From: Chrysochromulina tobinii | Lineage: Eukaryota > Haptophyta > Prymnesiales > Chrysochromulinaceae | Reading direction: 5' to 3' | DNA length: 53,903 nucleotides | Assembly: GCA_001275005.1 (NCBI GenBank) | Contig: JWZX01002871.1 | Span: 1 to 53,903, forward strand | In this document: positions 32,762 through 42,517 of the stretch, one piece after another | How positions within the stretch are numbered: position 1 is the stretch's first letter | Layout of the letters: every line of letters begins with the position of its first letter | Position numbers and translations under genes: made by a program | The notes under the pieces: model-generated | Told to the model about the DNA's origin: nothing | What the model saw: only the letters and a program-made list of their open reading frames with translations | Database searches by the model: none

Positions 32762-35609
32762 GGAAAATCTCACATCCTCTGGACGGCGGAAAGACCCTTT
32801 TCGCTTGACCAGCTATCGGACAATGTCTCGGCCGATTTCGACTCCATCGTGCGGCGCAGTGCGGCCGGCGTCGCCTCCTGCAAGGAGGTGCTAGGCTTGA
32901 TGCGTGCTCGACAGGCCACTGAGGAGGCGTACGGACAAGCACTGCTGAAGCAGGGCCGCAGCGCCGCCGGCCTCATGGGTGCCACTCCCGACGCTGATCG
33001 AACCCGCCACCGTTGTGTTTGGGCTCTCACGGTGCTGTCTTTCGTCCGTCTGCAGAGCGTGGCACGTGCCGGATGGGTCTCGTCGCCTTCAAGTCCCAGT
33101 CCGAGAAGAGCGCCGTGCTGCACATGCAACTGGCTGCACATCTCTCTGCGGATGTGACGGCGCTCACCTACCTGCGCGATCGGTGCGCCAACGCACACCG
33201 CGCGCTTGTCGCCGAGAATGCCAGCCATGTGCGCGACATGCGCACGAGCAAGGCGGCGCTGCAGAAGGCGCGCGCATGGCACGCCCGAGCTACAAATGAG
33301 TTGGATGCGCTCGCGGAGCTGGAGGGCTCTGAGCTAGCTGGCGAGGAGGGCGGCACGGCCGCATCGGTGTCACCCCCGCCGGTCAGTGCGTCGAGCCGCG
33401 CCTTTGCTTCGGCCATGCTCGACGAGCCGCCGTCTCCGGACCTGCGCAGAGTGAACACGGACCGCGCGCTGCAGCTCGGACTGCGTGAGGTCGAGGCAAG
33501 CTCTGCAGCGCTCAGTGAGAGCCTGCGTCAGCACCTCGAGGCGGTGCGCCTCATGAGCGCCTCGCTGCCCAAGCTCCTCTCAGGCTTTGAGCGAGGCGAG
33601 GGGCAGCGGATTGACTCGATCAAAATGGCTTTGAAGAAGCTCATCAATGCGCAGGTGTGAACTGGGGCGCTGCGAAGCACTGCCTTCGACGACGCACCCT
33701 GCACCCAGTACCCTTCCCCTCCCCTTCCCTCCCCCCCCTCACCCCCTCACCCCCTCACCTCCCCTCCCCCCCCTCTCCCGTTGCAAACCCCTTCTGCTCG
33801 CCCTCTCCTACTCCACCGCCGCAGGAGGCCATGCTCTCGCAGCAGCGCCCTTCGCTCTATGCGACCGCAGACTTGGTCGACGCGATCGATCAGTGTGAAG
33901 ATGTCTCCTCGTTCACACGCGACCTCTCCTCCGCGCAGCAGGCGCACCTGATCGTGCAGCTCATCGACGAGCAGGCACGCCAGCTCCGCCACCTCGATCC
34001 CAAGCACCCAATGGGCCCCGATACCCACCTGCCGTTACGCCCACTCGTACCCGCCGTCGCCTCGAGGACCATGGTAGCTGGCGCTGTCGCGGGCACAATG
34101 GTCGGTGGCGTGGCGGGCGGCGTGGCGGGCGCGGTCGCGGGCACGATGGTCGGCAGTGTGGCGAGCACCGTCGCCAGCAGCATGGCCAACCGACTCGGGG
34201 AGAGCGTCGCAGGCACCGTGGCCAGTAGCATGGCCCACAGAGTGGCGGGCAGCGTCGCCGGTACTGTGGTGAGTGGCGGGCTAACTCGCGCGGGTGAGAC
34301 CATGGCCGCCGCGCGCGCGGCCGCGGCCGCCGCTGCCGCCGCTCCGATGGCCAGGCTAGGGGATAGCGTCGCGGGCAGCGTCGTTAGCGGCGGCTTGACC
34401 CGTGCAGGTGCAACGACTTCTGATGACCACTGATGACCTCTGATGACCACTGATGAGCCCTGATGACCTCTGATGATCACTGCAGGTGCGGCGATCGCCG
34501 ATGACCACTGATGACCTCTGATGACCACTGATGAGCCCTGATGACCACTGATGACCCGTGCAGGTGCGATGATCAACGATGACCACTGATGAGCACTGAT
34601 GAGCCCTGATGACCTCTGATGACCACTGATGACCACTGATGACCCCTGATGACCTCTGATGACCCCTGATGACCCCTGATGACCTCTGATGACCCCTGAT
34701 GACCTCTGATGACCTCTGCAGGTGCGACGATCACCGCCGCCCGTGCCGCCGCCGCCGCAGTCACGGAAGATCCCGTGGCCGCAGCGCGCGCCGCCGCCGC
34801 CGCCGCCTCCAGCGCCGCCTCCAGCGCCGCCTCAGGAGAGGTTCCGAATCTCAAGGCGGTGGATCGGGCTGTGAAGGTGACGAAGAATCGGCTCGTGCGC
34901 AATTCGCACGACGAGCTCGTCCTTGAGGGCGACACGAAGGTGAGGATCGAGCCGCTCGGCCACGGGAGCGGCGGTAGCGGCAGCAGCAGTGGCGGTGGCG
35001 GCGGCGAAGGGAGCGGCAGCAGCAGCGGCGGCAGCGGCAGCGGCAGCAGTAGCGGCCCCGGCGCGTCCGTCCCCGCCACGAGCATCGGTGGTGGCGGGCT
35101 CGACCGGCCCGACATCGAGCTTAGCATGCAAGTGCAGCACGCCGCCCTGTTCACGAGCTCAGCCGACGCGCTCGATGCGCCGCTGGGCATCAACCTGACC
35201 GTGGTGCTCGTTGGCGCATCGGGCGCCGTCGCGGGCGGCCACGCGGCCGTCGAGGGCGCCGTCGAGGGCGCCGTCGCGGGCGCCGTCGCGGGCGCCTCGG
35301 CAGTACAGAGGCTCGATCTCGAGATCGGGAGCTCGCCAGATCGCATCTCGTGCGAGCTCGTGTGCGACGCGCCCACGTTCGTGGCCATCGCGCGCGGGCT
35401 ACTGCCCTCCTCGGTGGCGGTCCTCACCCGCCTGGCGAGTACCACCAACCTCGCGGCGCTCCTCGCGCTGCAGCGGGCACACGTGTGGGAACGCGAGCGT
35501 TACATCTCCTTCGTCGCCGAGAGAGCGTGCGCCGCGCGTAACCGACGGCGCGCGGAGCCGTTGGGAGCATCCACGGGCCCAGCCACTCCCGCCCGGAACG
35601 GCGCCGCAG

Positions 35610-35645
<36 letters not shown>

Positions 35646-37945
35646 CCGCTCACGGGCTCGGCGCTCATCACGACGCGCACGACGACGCGCACCACGCGCA
35701 CCACGCGCACCACGACGCCGACGCCGCTCTCATCGAGGGTCTCAAGGCTCAGATGCGCCGACGGGCGGAGGAAGGCAGCAGCGGCGCCGCCGGTGCGGGC
35801 GCAACCACGTACGGCCTCGTGGGCGATGGCCTTGCAGGCAGCCTTGTGGGCCGGATTATCGGCGCGATCTCAACGGTCGAGAGCCTGCGCACGAGTGAGA
35901 ACGAGCGCAAGGCCGTCTGGGGCCAGTTGCGCTCCCTCACGCTCCGTGGCCTGCGCGGCGGCTACGTCGATGTTTCGTCACGAGCTGCGGCGGTCGACGG
36001 CAGCGCCGCCGAGGGCGCGAGCGCCGTCCCGAGCGCTGAGGGCGACCCACTCCGACCCGCAGCGGGCGACGTGGCGGACATGGCAGATTTGGATCTAGAG
36101 GCACAGAAAGAGCTTGACGACGCGAGCTTGCGCGTGCACCTGGGCGGAGATCTCGAGCTCGCGCAGGGCTTCCTCTTCATGCCGCACGCCTTCCTGGGGT
36201 GCGACTGGACCGGCCCTCGACCTCGCATGCTGATTGCATGCTGATTGCATGCTGATTGCATGCTGATTGCATGCTGATGGCCTCCCTCATCAGGTGCGAC
36301 TGGACCGGCCACGTGCACGTGAGCGTCGCGTACCAGCATGGCGTCCATCAGCTCACCATCAGCGTCAGCCCGCAGGCGGCGAAGCTCCTCGCAGGTCTCG
36401 TGGGAGGCGCGCCGATGCTGCTCGTGAGCGCCAAGCGCGACGTGCTGCTCGATGTCGTGGCCGGCAAGCTCGAGGCTACCCGCGCCGTCATCACCGGCCG
36501 CGTGCAGGTGAGCGACCTGGGGAAGCTCCTCGTATTCAAATCGGCCTTCCTGATTGCATGCTGATTGCCTCCCTCATCAGGTGAGCGACCTGGGGAAGCT
36601 CCTCGTGTTCAAATCGGCCTTCCGGCTCAAACGCGCCGTCTTCGACGCGTACAAGGCGTCCCTCCAGCTCACACAGCAAGCACGTGCCACGCCAGAGCAT
36701 CTCGACCCTCTCACCAAGCTCCAGCGCTCGCCGCCCAGCGCCGAGCTCCTCGCAGAGTTGGGCATGCTGCTGCCGGCCCCAACGGTCGGTGGCGCGAGTG
36801 CGTACGCCAGCTCTGAGGGCGGTGCCTTCGAGCTGAGCGAGGCGCTGCTGTTCGCTGTGTACGCGTTCACAGCGACCGATTGGACCGGGGACGTCCTCTT
36901 CAATCTGAGCAGCGAGCTCAACCCGAGCAGCAGCGTGGCCACAGCCGCCACGGCCGCCACGGCCGCCACGGCCGCTATGCTCTCGTCCAGCACACCGCCC
37001 CGAGTCTCGAAATCCGCCTCCGACGGCGCGGCGGTCGCCGTGCTCTTCCGCCTCTCTCCGAGCGGTGTCCGGCTGATCGTCGCGCCTGTGCGCTTGGCCA
37101 GCGCGCCAGCGTGCAGCGTGGCGTGCGAGCGGCGCGTGCTGCTGGCGGTGCTCACTGGCGACTTTGAACTGACCGCAGCGCTCATGAGCGGCCAGATGCA
37201 CACGGATAACTTCGTCTCGATGATGAAGTTCAAGCGCGCCTTTCAACTCGATCGAGGTGCATGGCGCGAGTTCCAAGCCTGGCGGCGTGCTGATTGCATG
37301 CTGATTGCATTCTGATTGCATGCTGATTACATGCTGATTGCATGCTGATTGCCTCCCTCATCAGGTGCGTGGCGCGAGTTCCAAGCCTGGCGGCGTGAGC
37401 ACGCCACACCGCCGGCGCCGGGCGTCGAGATGCTGATCGATCTGAGCTCTCCCATCAAACTGGCCGCACCGCTGCCCGCCCCACCGGCGACGCCGCCGCC
37501 GCCGGCCACCGCGACGATCAGCCCACCGCCCGCCGCGGCGGACATTGGCCTTGAGCGGCTCGTGGATGACGCCGAGCTGTACATGGCCGCGTCGTACCTG
37601 CCTGTGGCCTTCGAGGCCTCGTCGATGGACATCGGGGTCCTGTGCCAGCTCTCGCGGGAGGACGGAGCCGCCCCGCGCACGCTCGGGATATGGGTGAGTC
37701 CAGCGGGAGTGCGTGTGTACGCGGACGAGGAGGCGCCCAAGATGCCGGCGGTGACGTGCAACATCAGCTGCGAGCGCGAGGTGCTCATGCAGATCATCCG
37801 AGGCGAGATGGAGGCGACGAATGCGATCATGTCGGGCTTGGTGATGGTGGACGACCTTGGGCAGCTGATGGCGTTCAAGATGGCGTTCAAGCTCGAGCGC
37901 GCCACCTTCGAAGAGTACCTCGCCAAGTCGAAGCGCGGCGCATGA
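32762..37945 (+). CDS. F-BAR protein with C-terminal SCP2-like repeats, seven or more exons
   Basis: Exons (about 32762)..32978, 33056..33654, 33825..34407, 34722..36198, 36294..36507, 36581..37256 and 37365..37945; the sum is a whole number of codons (about 1448 residues) with phases 1, 0, 1, 2, 0, 1. The true start is not resolved. The N-terminal 300 residues read as an F-BAR domain: DFDSIVRRSAAGVASCKEV, MRARQATEEAYGQALLK, HMQLAAHLSADV, and RIDSIKMALKKLINAQ. A long Ala/Val/Gly linker follows. Then come three or four SCP2-like lipid-binding units, recognised by DVVAGKLEATRAVITGRVQV, VLTGDFELTAALMSG and IIRGEMEATNAIMSG, each followed by a KxAFxLxR end. Membrane-curving and sterol or lipid binding would be joined in one protein (inference). 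Four successive introns are duplication-bounded. Confidence 0.78.
34408..34721 (+). repeat. F-BAR gene intron 3, tandem 78-bp intron-like units
   Basis: A 314-bp intron. The exon word GCAG|GTGCRACGA occurs at the donor, again near 34485 and 34563, and at the acceptor. The units are 78, 78 and 158 bp (about 2 x 79), each GT..AG, filled with CTGATGACCA/CTGATGACCTCTGATG satellite. Splicing at any donor-acceptor pair of the array gives the same codon (G|GT, Gly). Confidence 0.9.
36199..36293 (+). repeat. F-BAR gene intron 4, exon duplication plus TGATTGCATGC satellite
   Basis: A 95-bp intron. Its first 18 bases (GTGCGACTGGACCGGCC, from 36199) repeat the start of the next exon (from 36294). The middle is four or five copies of GCTGATTGCAT and the end is GCCTCCCTCATCAG. 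Phase 2. Confidence 0.92.
36508..36580 (+). repeat. F-BAR gene intron 5, 43-bp exon duplication
   Basis: A 73-bp intron, phase 0, with donor GTGAGC. Bases 36508-36550 repeat the first 43 bases of the next exon (36581-36623) with one mismatch. The remaining 30 bases are TGATTGCATG and the CTGATTGCCTCCCTCATCAG module. Confidence 0.93.
37257..37364 (+). repeat. F-BAR gene intron 6, 33-bp exon duplication
   Basis: A 108-bp intron, phase 1. Its first 33 bases (GTGCATGGCGCGAG..GGCGTG) repeat the start of the next exon (from 37365) with one mismatch. Then follow five or so CTGATTGCATG words and the same terminal CTGATTGCCTCCCTCATCAG module as introns 4 and 5. Confidence 0.93.
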
Positions 37946-38868
37946 GGTTACTAGTAGCTCTCGATCCTCGTGCGGTGTTGCTTATGCCCGGTGGGCCCCC
38001 GACCCCGCGCCCCACCACAAGGAAAGCGCCGCCTAGAAGAGCGCCGCCTTATAGCGGATTAGCGCCGCGCACGCCCCGGAGCCAGGTCGGATGATACCGA
38101 CGTACACAGTGATGATGAATTTGCTGGTGTAAGTCGTGTAAAATCTCAAACTTCAACCTAGCTAGGACTCATCAAGGTCGACAAGGACCCAAATGAGCCA
38201 ATGGCTGTACCAGAGTCTTTACTGGAGGACTGCATGACAAGTGCAGCCAGGACGCACAGCGTGAGCGTCGTATACACAATGAGGCAGTAGAAGGTCTCAA
38301 GCAAAACCAAAGCACGGAGAACCGGCGTAAGGCCCATGGTCTCGAATTGAAATCTGCCACGCGATGGCGACGAACCCATGAGCTCACACAGACAAGTCGG
38401 CAGGATGTGTGTCTCATTCACTGTGGCTCTGGAAACCGACAAGAGCTAGTCCTCAGCCGTACTGTCAGACTGCACTATCAGCACTTCTCGGTCTTCGACG
38501 TCGCCGAGGAGCACCAGTGCGGGCGGGCGGGGAGGGTTCGGTCGAAGCGGGCCGGGCAGCTCGCGCACCTGGAGGTGCCCGTGTGTCGTGGTCGCGATGG
38601 CGTTCGTGAAGGATTCCGTCTAGACGCCGCGAAGTGTGTGGGAAGTGCATGTGGGGTGCCTGTGGGGAGTCGGGGCACGTGAGAATAACGGCATGGGCTG
38701 GCTCACAAGAACTCCGCCAGACTTTGACTTCGCACGGGCCGATAGTCGGCCGACTCCCTTGCGCGGCGCGGAGGCGGGAGGGCTGATCGGCGGGCCGCCG
38801 CCGCCCCCTGCGAACCCGTCCCGTGCCCCGCTCCTGCTCCCAGTACGATCAGGCGAGGTGCCGCGACG
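37946..38868. other. Intergenic, one doubtful minus-strand peptide
   Basis: About 920 bp. The only coding hint is on the minus strand (separate entry at 38158). The right part is GC-rich upstream of the methyltransferase start. Confidence 0.4.
38158..38379 (-). CDS. Doubtful small membrane peptide
   Basis: A 73-residue frame from an ATG with one strongly hydrophobic span (VLLETFYCLIVYTTLTLCVL followed by AALVM), then a Ser-rich tail. No family is recognised. It may be an exon of a longer minus-strand gene or chance. Listed because the hydrophobic span is unlike the GC-driven shadow frames around it. Confidence 0.2.
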   Translation of the reverse strand: MGSSPSRGRFQFETMGLTPVLRALVLLETFYCLIVYTTLTLCVLAALVMQSSSKDSGTAIGSFGSLSTLMSPS

Positions 38869-39927
38869 ATGCCCGACCAGGCTGTGCAGCAGCGCTGGGA
38901 GCCCTTGCGCACCCTGAGACGCGCCTCGTGGCGCGCGCATGCAGCGTTGCTGCCTCTACTGCACGTCACCGACCCGGTCGCGCCCGCCAACACCTGCGTC
39001 AACCTGCAAGTATTGTGGCTCAAAGCTCTCGCTGGCACGCGAGGCGAGACCGCCGACTATATTTCGTACCGCTGCCTTCCGACGCACACCAGGTGGATCG
39101 TCAGCCGGCCGCTCTGCTGGCTTTACCCGCCATGGATGCACACGACGATAGCTCGGCGGAGCCTCTTCATCGACGACGCGCTTGCGGACGTGCTCGGGCT
39201 GATCCGAGAGCGGGATCATCGCCACTTCCACGTGGTGACGCTCGGAGCGGGGTTCGACACGCGTCCCATGCGTCTTGGAGTGCTCGAAAACGTGCAACGG
39301 CGCACCGCCACAATCGACACACGCCTGACGTGGTCCGAGGTAGACCTTCCGGAGGTCATCCAGCAGAAGCGGCGCATGCTCGAGAGGCTCACTCGCCGGC
39401 GTCCGTGGCTCTCACCGCGCATCCCCTTGCTGCACAGCGCCGACCTATCGACGCGCTCGGGACGGCGCGTTGTGCACCGTGCGGCTCAGTGTGATGCCCT
39501 ACGCAGCAGCCAGGCGCACACGACCGTATTCGTCCTCGAGGCGCTGCTCATGTACATGGATCCAGCTTCAGCCCGAGAGCTGCTGCGGGTCTGCGGCAAT
39601 GTGCCTGGATCTCTGGTCGTCTTCGCCGACAGGCTGCCTGGGGGCGTCGACAACCGAGCGCAAGCGGAGGCAGTCTTGAAGGCTGCCGGCCTCACGTTGG
39701 ACGAGTGGCGTATCAATGCCAAATTAGAAAGGGCGACGGCTTGGCCCTTTGGCTTCGGCTGGCCTCCACGTGTTCGCACAAGCGGCGCTCCACAGCACCC
39801 ACACCAATCGCAAGATTTGGCCGGCCAGGCTCTTGCTGAAGGCGATGCGCGGGCCCTCGTGGCAGCAGGCGCCTGCGTGTCGCACGCCAGGCACATGGGA
39901 ATCGCCCACAGTACCGGTAACCGGTAG
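38869..39927 (+). CDS. LCM-type SAM-dependent methyltransferase
   Basis: Single-exon 352-residue protein from an ATG. The leucine carboxyl methyltransferase-like fold (PF04072 type) is shown by LFIDDALADVL, the AdoMet motif VVTLGAGFDTRPMRL (near 122), WSEVDLPEVIQQKRRML, and EALLMYMDPASARELL (near 224). Family members methylate the C-terminal Leu of PP2A or, in many bacterial and algal paralogues, unknown acids. The last 60 residues, after FGFGWPP, do not fit the family: this DNA (39734-39798) is an inverted copy of 45195-45259, so the end of the protein may come from a dispersed repeat. Confidence 0.8.
   Translation: MPDQAVQQRWEPLRTLRRASWRAHAALLPLLHVTDPVAPANTCVNLQVLWLKALAGTRGETADYISYRCLPTHTRWIVSRPLCWLYPPWMHTTIARRSLFIDDALADVLGLIRERDHRHFHVVTLGAGFDTRPMRLGVLENVQRRTATIDTRLTWSEVDLPEVIQQKRRMLERLTRRRPWLSPRIPLLHSADLSTRSGRRVVHRAAQCDALRSSQAHTTVFVLEALLMYMDPASARELLRVCGNVPGSLVVFADRLPGGVDNRAQAEAVLKAAGLTLDEWRINAKLERATAWPFGFGWPPRVRTSGAPQHPHQSQDLAGQALAEGDARALVAAGACVSHARHMGIAHSTGNR
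39734..39798 (-). repeat. Dispersed repeat, inverted copy 1
   Basis: This 65-bp stretch is the reverse complement of 45195-45259 with two mismatches. Here it lies inside the 3' end of the methyltransferase gene. Confidence 0.92.
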
Positions 39928-40095
39928 GATTACGTTGTTGAACGGCCGCCGGGTCTTGTTTAAGGTTCCCGGGTCTTTTGATCGATACCACGGGCGTCCT
40001 CGTGGGCGAGATTTCCTCGGTGCTTTCTTTTCCATTCCGCGCTTCTCCGTCGGCTTCGTGTACAGTCTCATCTTCTTGCTTGACGGACGAACGCG

Positions 40096-41997
40096 ATGCG
40101 ACCTAACTGTTGGCTCATTGTAGGCGGCTACCCACTGACTGCACAAGACCGAGGCCTGTCCAACTTTTTCTCATCATTTTGCGCCAAGTTGCTGATCGTG
40201 GTCCAAGCAGAGCTCGTGCACCTTGGCCATCGCCACATAGCGGTCGGCATCCTCTCGCCGTCAGCGGAAGGCATTAGCAGCTTGGCACTGCCCTTGTTGT
40301 CACTTGGACGCTCTTCTATGCGAACGCTTCACCTTGCCTCCGATGTGGCGAGCGTCCACGCTTGCGGTGCGGTCGAGCTCTTGCTGGACGCCGAGCACCC
40401 ACTCAGTGCGGGACTCAGTGCTGGCCACGTGCCAGTGTCTGCAAAGCCCGTGACTCTTCTGAGTGCGAGACCGTGCAGCCGAGAGGCCATACAGATCGCA
40501 CGACCGTCCGAGGCCTACGACGCACCAGCGAATTCGTTCAGCATGCTGGCCTTCGAGCCCGGCGCGGCTCTGTGCGATGGCCGCCACGCGATCGCACGGT
40601 ACGTTGCGTTCGGGCTCTGGTCAGACGCGCTCGTGGACGACGCCCAGGCACAAGCCACTGCACAGGCGCGGGCCCTGCTGCGTGCCGCCTTGTACTGGCT
40701 GGCGGGCACTGCTCCCGTGGCGGACGACGGAGCTGAAGCCGTGTCGTCGTGGGCGTCACAGGTCGCCGAGTTCCGAGCGTATGCGCACGCGCGGACCTCG
40801 CTTGCGAAGGCGATGCAGCAAGAGCGGAGGGTGCGAGCGCGCGCCAGTGGCTCGCCCGGTCTACGCGGCGTGGTGGACGACGACGACGATGACGTGCTGC
40901 CTCCAGCTGTGCGGGCGAGCCACGTCGCGGGCGGCTGTACCGGCACGATCGAGGGGACCCGACTACCAGCTGGGCGTTCATGTGCACGTCCCGATGATCG
41001 TGTGAGCGTGCTGCTGCACACGTGCGACGCCTACGCGCGCTTCTGGACGGGTTGGTCCCGCCGCTATCAACGGTACTGGCCCGGTGCGGAGCTCTGTTGG
41101 CCGTTACACTTTGCCAACGAGGTGGCGGCGGTCCGAACACACGTCCTCCGGACGTGTGACGGTGTGACGCCCACCCACCTGCCCACAGGCACTGGCGAGT
41201 TCTCATCGCGGCTGCGGCACGCCCTGCTGGCGCTGCGCACGCCCCTTGTGCTGCACATGCAAGAGGACATGTGGCTCATACGAGCACAGCGCTCGACACA
41301 GCGACACGTGGCATTCGTGAAGCACGAGCCTCGATCACGTGGTCACAGGGAAGCGGTGGAGGAGGAGGAGGGGGAGGAGGAGGAGGAGGTGGTGGTGGTG
41401 CGAGCCTCAGAAGGGAGCGATCGGTCTCCCACCGTACTAGTCGACGTGGACATGAGCGTGCTGCTCCGATGCGCGCAAGAGCTCATCGAGAACGACGCGT
41501 TCGATGGCATCCGATTCGAAGGTGCGGCGATGGTGCGGGCTGGCTTGTACCATCTCGAGGCCACCAACTACTCGTGTGGCGACGAGCGCGATGCTGGGCG
41601 GCCGCCGCTCCCAATCTACCGGATGGCGAGCCGCACGAACCGGTGGCTCTTCTCCCACCAGCCTGGGTTGTGGAACCGACGCCGCCTGCTCTTCGACGCT
41701 GACGGCCATGGTGCCGACGACGACGGTGCCAGCTACGGTGGTGCCGCCGCGGCTGGCGTCCACAACAGTACCGCCGATGGCACTCAAGGGCCGGTCGTGC
41801 GCGCTGGTGAGGACCCCTGGCTCAACGAGTTGATGGGCAGCCTGCGCGCGCAACGGCTGGGCCTGCGTGTCGGCCTCGTGGTGGTCGAGTGGTTTCGGGC
41901 CGTCTCGAGCGGAGGCGTGCTCAACGAGGAGGGCAGGGAGCTCGTCGTCGAGGAGATTCAGTCCGTGATGAATAGGGGTGTCACGAAGGGGTTGTAG
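40096..41997 (+). CDS. GATase-like plus glycosyltransferase-like protein
   Basis: Single-exon 633-residue ORF from an ATG. The N-terminal third has blocks typical of GATase-like surface domains: AEHPLSAGLSAGHVPV, FSMLAFEPGAALCDGRHAIA, RYVAFGLWSDALV and LLRAALYWLAG. The middle and C-terminal parts read as a GT-A glycosyltransferase-like domain: LLHTCDAYARFWTGW, GEFSSRLRHALLALRTPLVL, HMQEDMWLI (acidic metal-site position), then YRMASRTNRWLFSHQPGLWN. A glutamate run interrupts the domain at about 41355-41395. There is no signal peptide. Sugar donor and acceptor are unknown; the fusion is inferred from one frame. Confidence 0.6.
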   Translation: MRPNCWLIVGGYPLTAQDRGLSNFFSSFCAKLLIVVQAELVHLGHRHIAVGILSPSAEGISSLALPLLSLGRSSMRTLHLASDVASVHACGAVELLLDAEHPLSAGLSAGHVPVSAKPVTLLSARPCSREAIQIARPSEAYDAPANSFSMLAFEPGAALCDGRHAIARYVAFGLWSDALVDDAQAQATAQARALLRAALYWLAGTAPVADDGAEAVSSWASQVAEFRAYAHARTSLAKAMQQERRVRARASGSPGLRGVVDDDDDDVLPPAVRASHVAGGCTGTIEGTRLPAGRSCARPDDRVSVLLHTCDAYARFWTGWSRRYQRYWPGAELCWPLHFANEVAAVRTHVLRTCDGVTPTHLPTGTGEFSSRLRHALLALRTPLVLHMQEDMWLIRAQRSTQRHVAFVKHEPRSRGHREAVEEEEGEEEEEVVVVRASEGSDRSPTVLVDVDMSVLLRCAQELIENDAFDGIRFEGAAMVRAGLYHLEATNYSCGDERDAGRPPLPIYRMASRTNRWLFSHQPGLWNRRRLLFDADGHGADDDGASYGGAAAAGVHNSTADGTQGPVVRAGEDPWLNELMGSLRAQRLGLRVGLVVVEWFRAVSSGGVLNEEGRELVVEEIQSVMNRGVTKGL

Positions 41998-42271
41998 ACG
42001 AGAGAGATCAACCCCTTGGAGTGACTGTCAAGATGGATCTGTTTCTTTTTTTCAGAGAATTTCCAGAGAATAACCACTATAAGAACGATTCCGCAATTTC
42101 TGTGAAATAATCACCGGAAGGCGAGCGCGCGTGGACGGGTTTGGCAAGCACGCACGGACGTGGCACGAACGATGCACGAACCGCGTATGCTGACACATTG
42201 TTCTAGTCCTACGTGATCGTGCTCATTTCTCGAGGCCCGAAGTGCAACGCTGCCACCTAGAGTCAAGTCTG
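41998..42271. promoter_or_regulatory. Upstream region of OTU-like gene 1, duplicated at gene 2
   Basis: Contains TCTTTTTTTCAGAGAATTT, CGATTCCGCA and GGAAGGCGAGCGCGCGTGGA words that recur in the same order at about 44705-44880, upstream of the second OTU-like gene. The promoters were therefore duplicated along with the genes. Confidence 0.55.
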
Positions 42272-42517
42272 ATGGGACTCTTTTGCTTTTGGCTCAAATG
42301 CCGGACCTTCTCGAGCAGAAGGCGGCGTAAGGCAGAGGAAGAGGAGCGCGAGAAGAAGGAGAAGGAGGAGGCGCAGAAAGTCATCGCGAGGTGGTGGCGA
42401 CGATTCAACAAGTTACAAAAAATTCAACAAGGCCTGAAGGTCATGTTATTGGAAGGGCACGTGGCGCGTGCTTTGGAAAGGCACCGGGGCGCGCGCGCAC
42501 GCGCGCGCACGCGCTGA
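42272..42517 (+). CDS. First exon or out-of-frame 5' part of OTU-like gene 1
   Basis: Frame of 81 residues starting MGLFCFWLKC, with Gly2 (N-myristoylation position), Cys5 and Cys10 (possible palmitoylation) and a following Arg/Lys/Glu-rich helix. It matches the first exon of the second OTU-like gene at 44925. It ends in a stop inside a (CG)n/(CA)n run at about 42485-42517, where the next frame (42468 onward) overlaps it. A splice or a one-base length change in this run could connect them. Confidence 0.5.
   Translation: MGLFCFWLKCRTFSSRRRRKAEEEEREKKEKEEAQKVIARWWRRFNKLQKIQQGLKVMLLEGHVARALERHRGARARARTR

Noticed and set aside
30791-34721. Regular CTGATGACC repeats considered as a CRISPR-like array
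   Set aside because: There are no unique spacers, the repeat is under 12 bp, and the arrays lie exactly between coding exons in a eukaryote.
30791-34721. CTGATGA words considered as box C/D snoRNA signals in 78-90 bp introns
   Set aside because: Box C-like and D-like words are everywhere in the array with no guide-length unique sequence or terminal stem, so single snoRNAs cannot be drawn.
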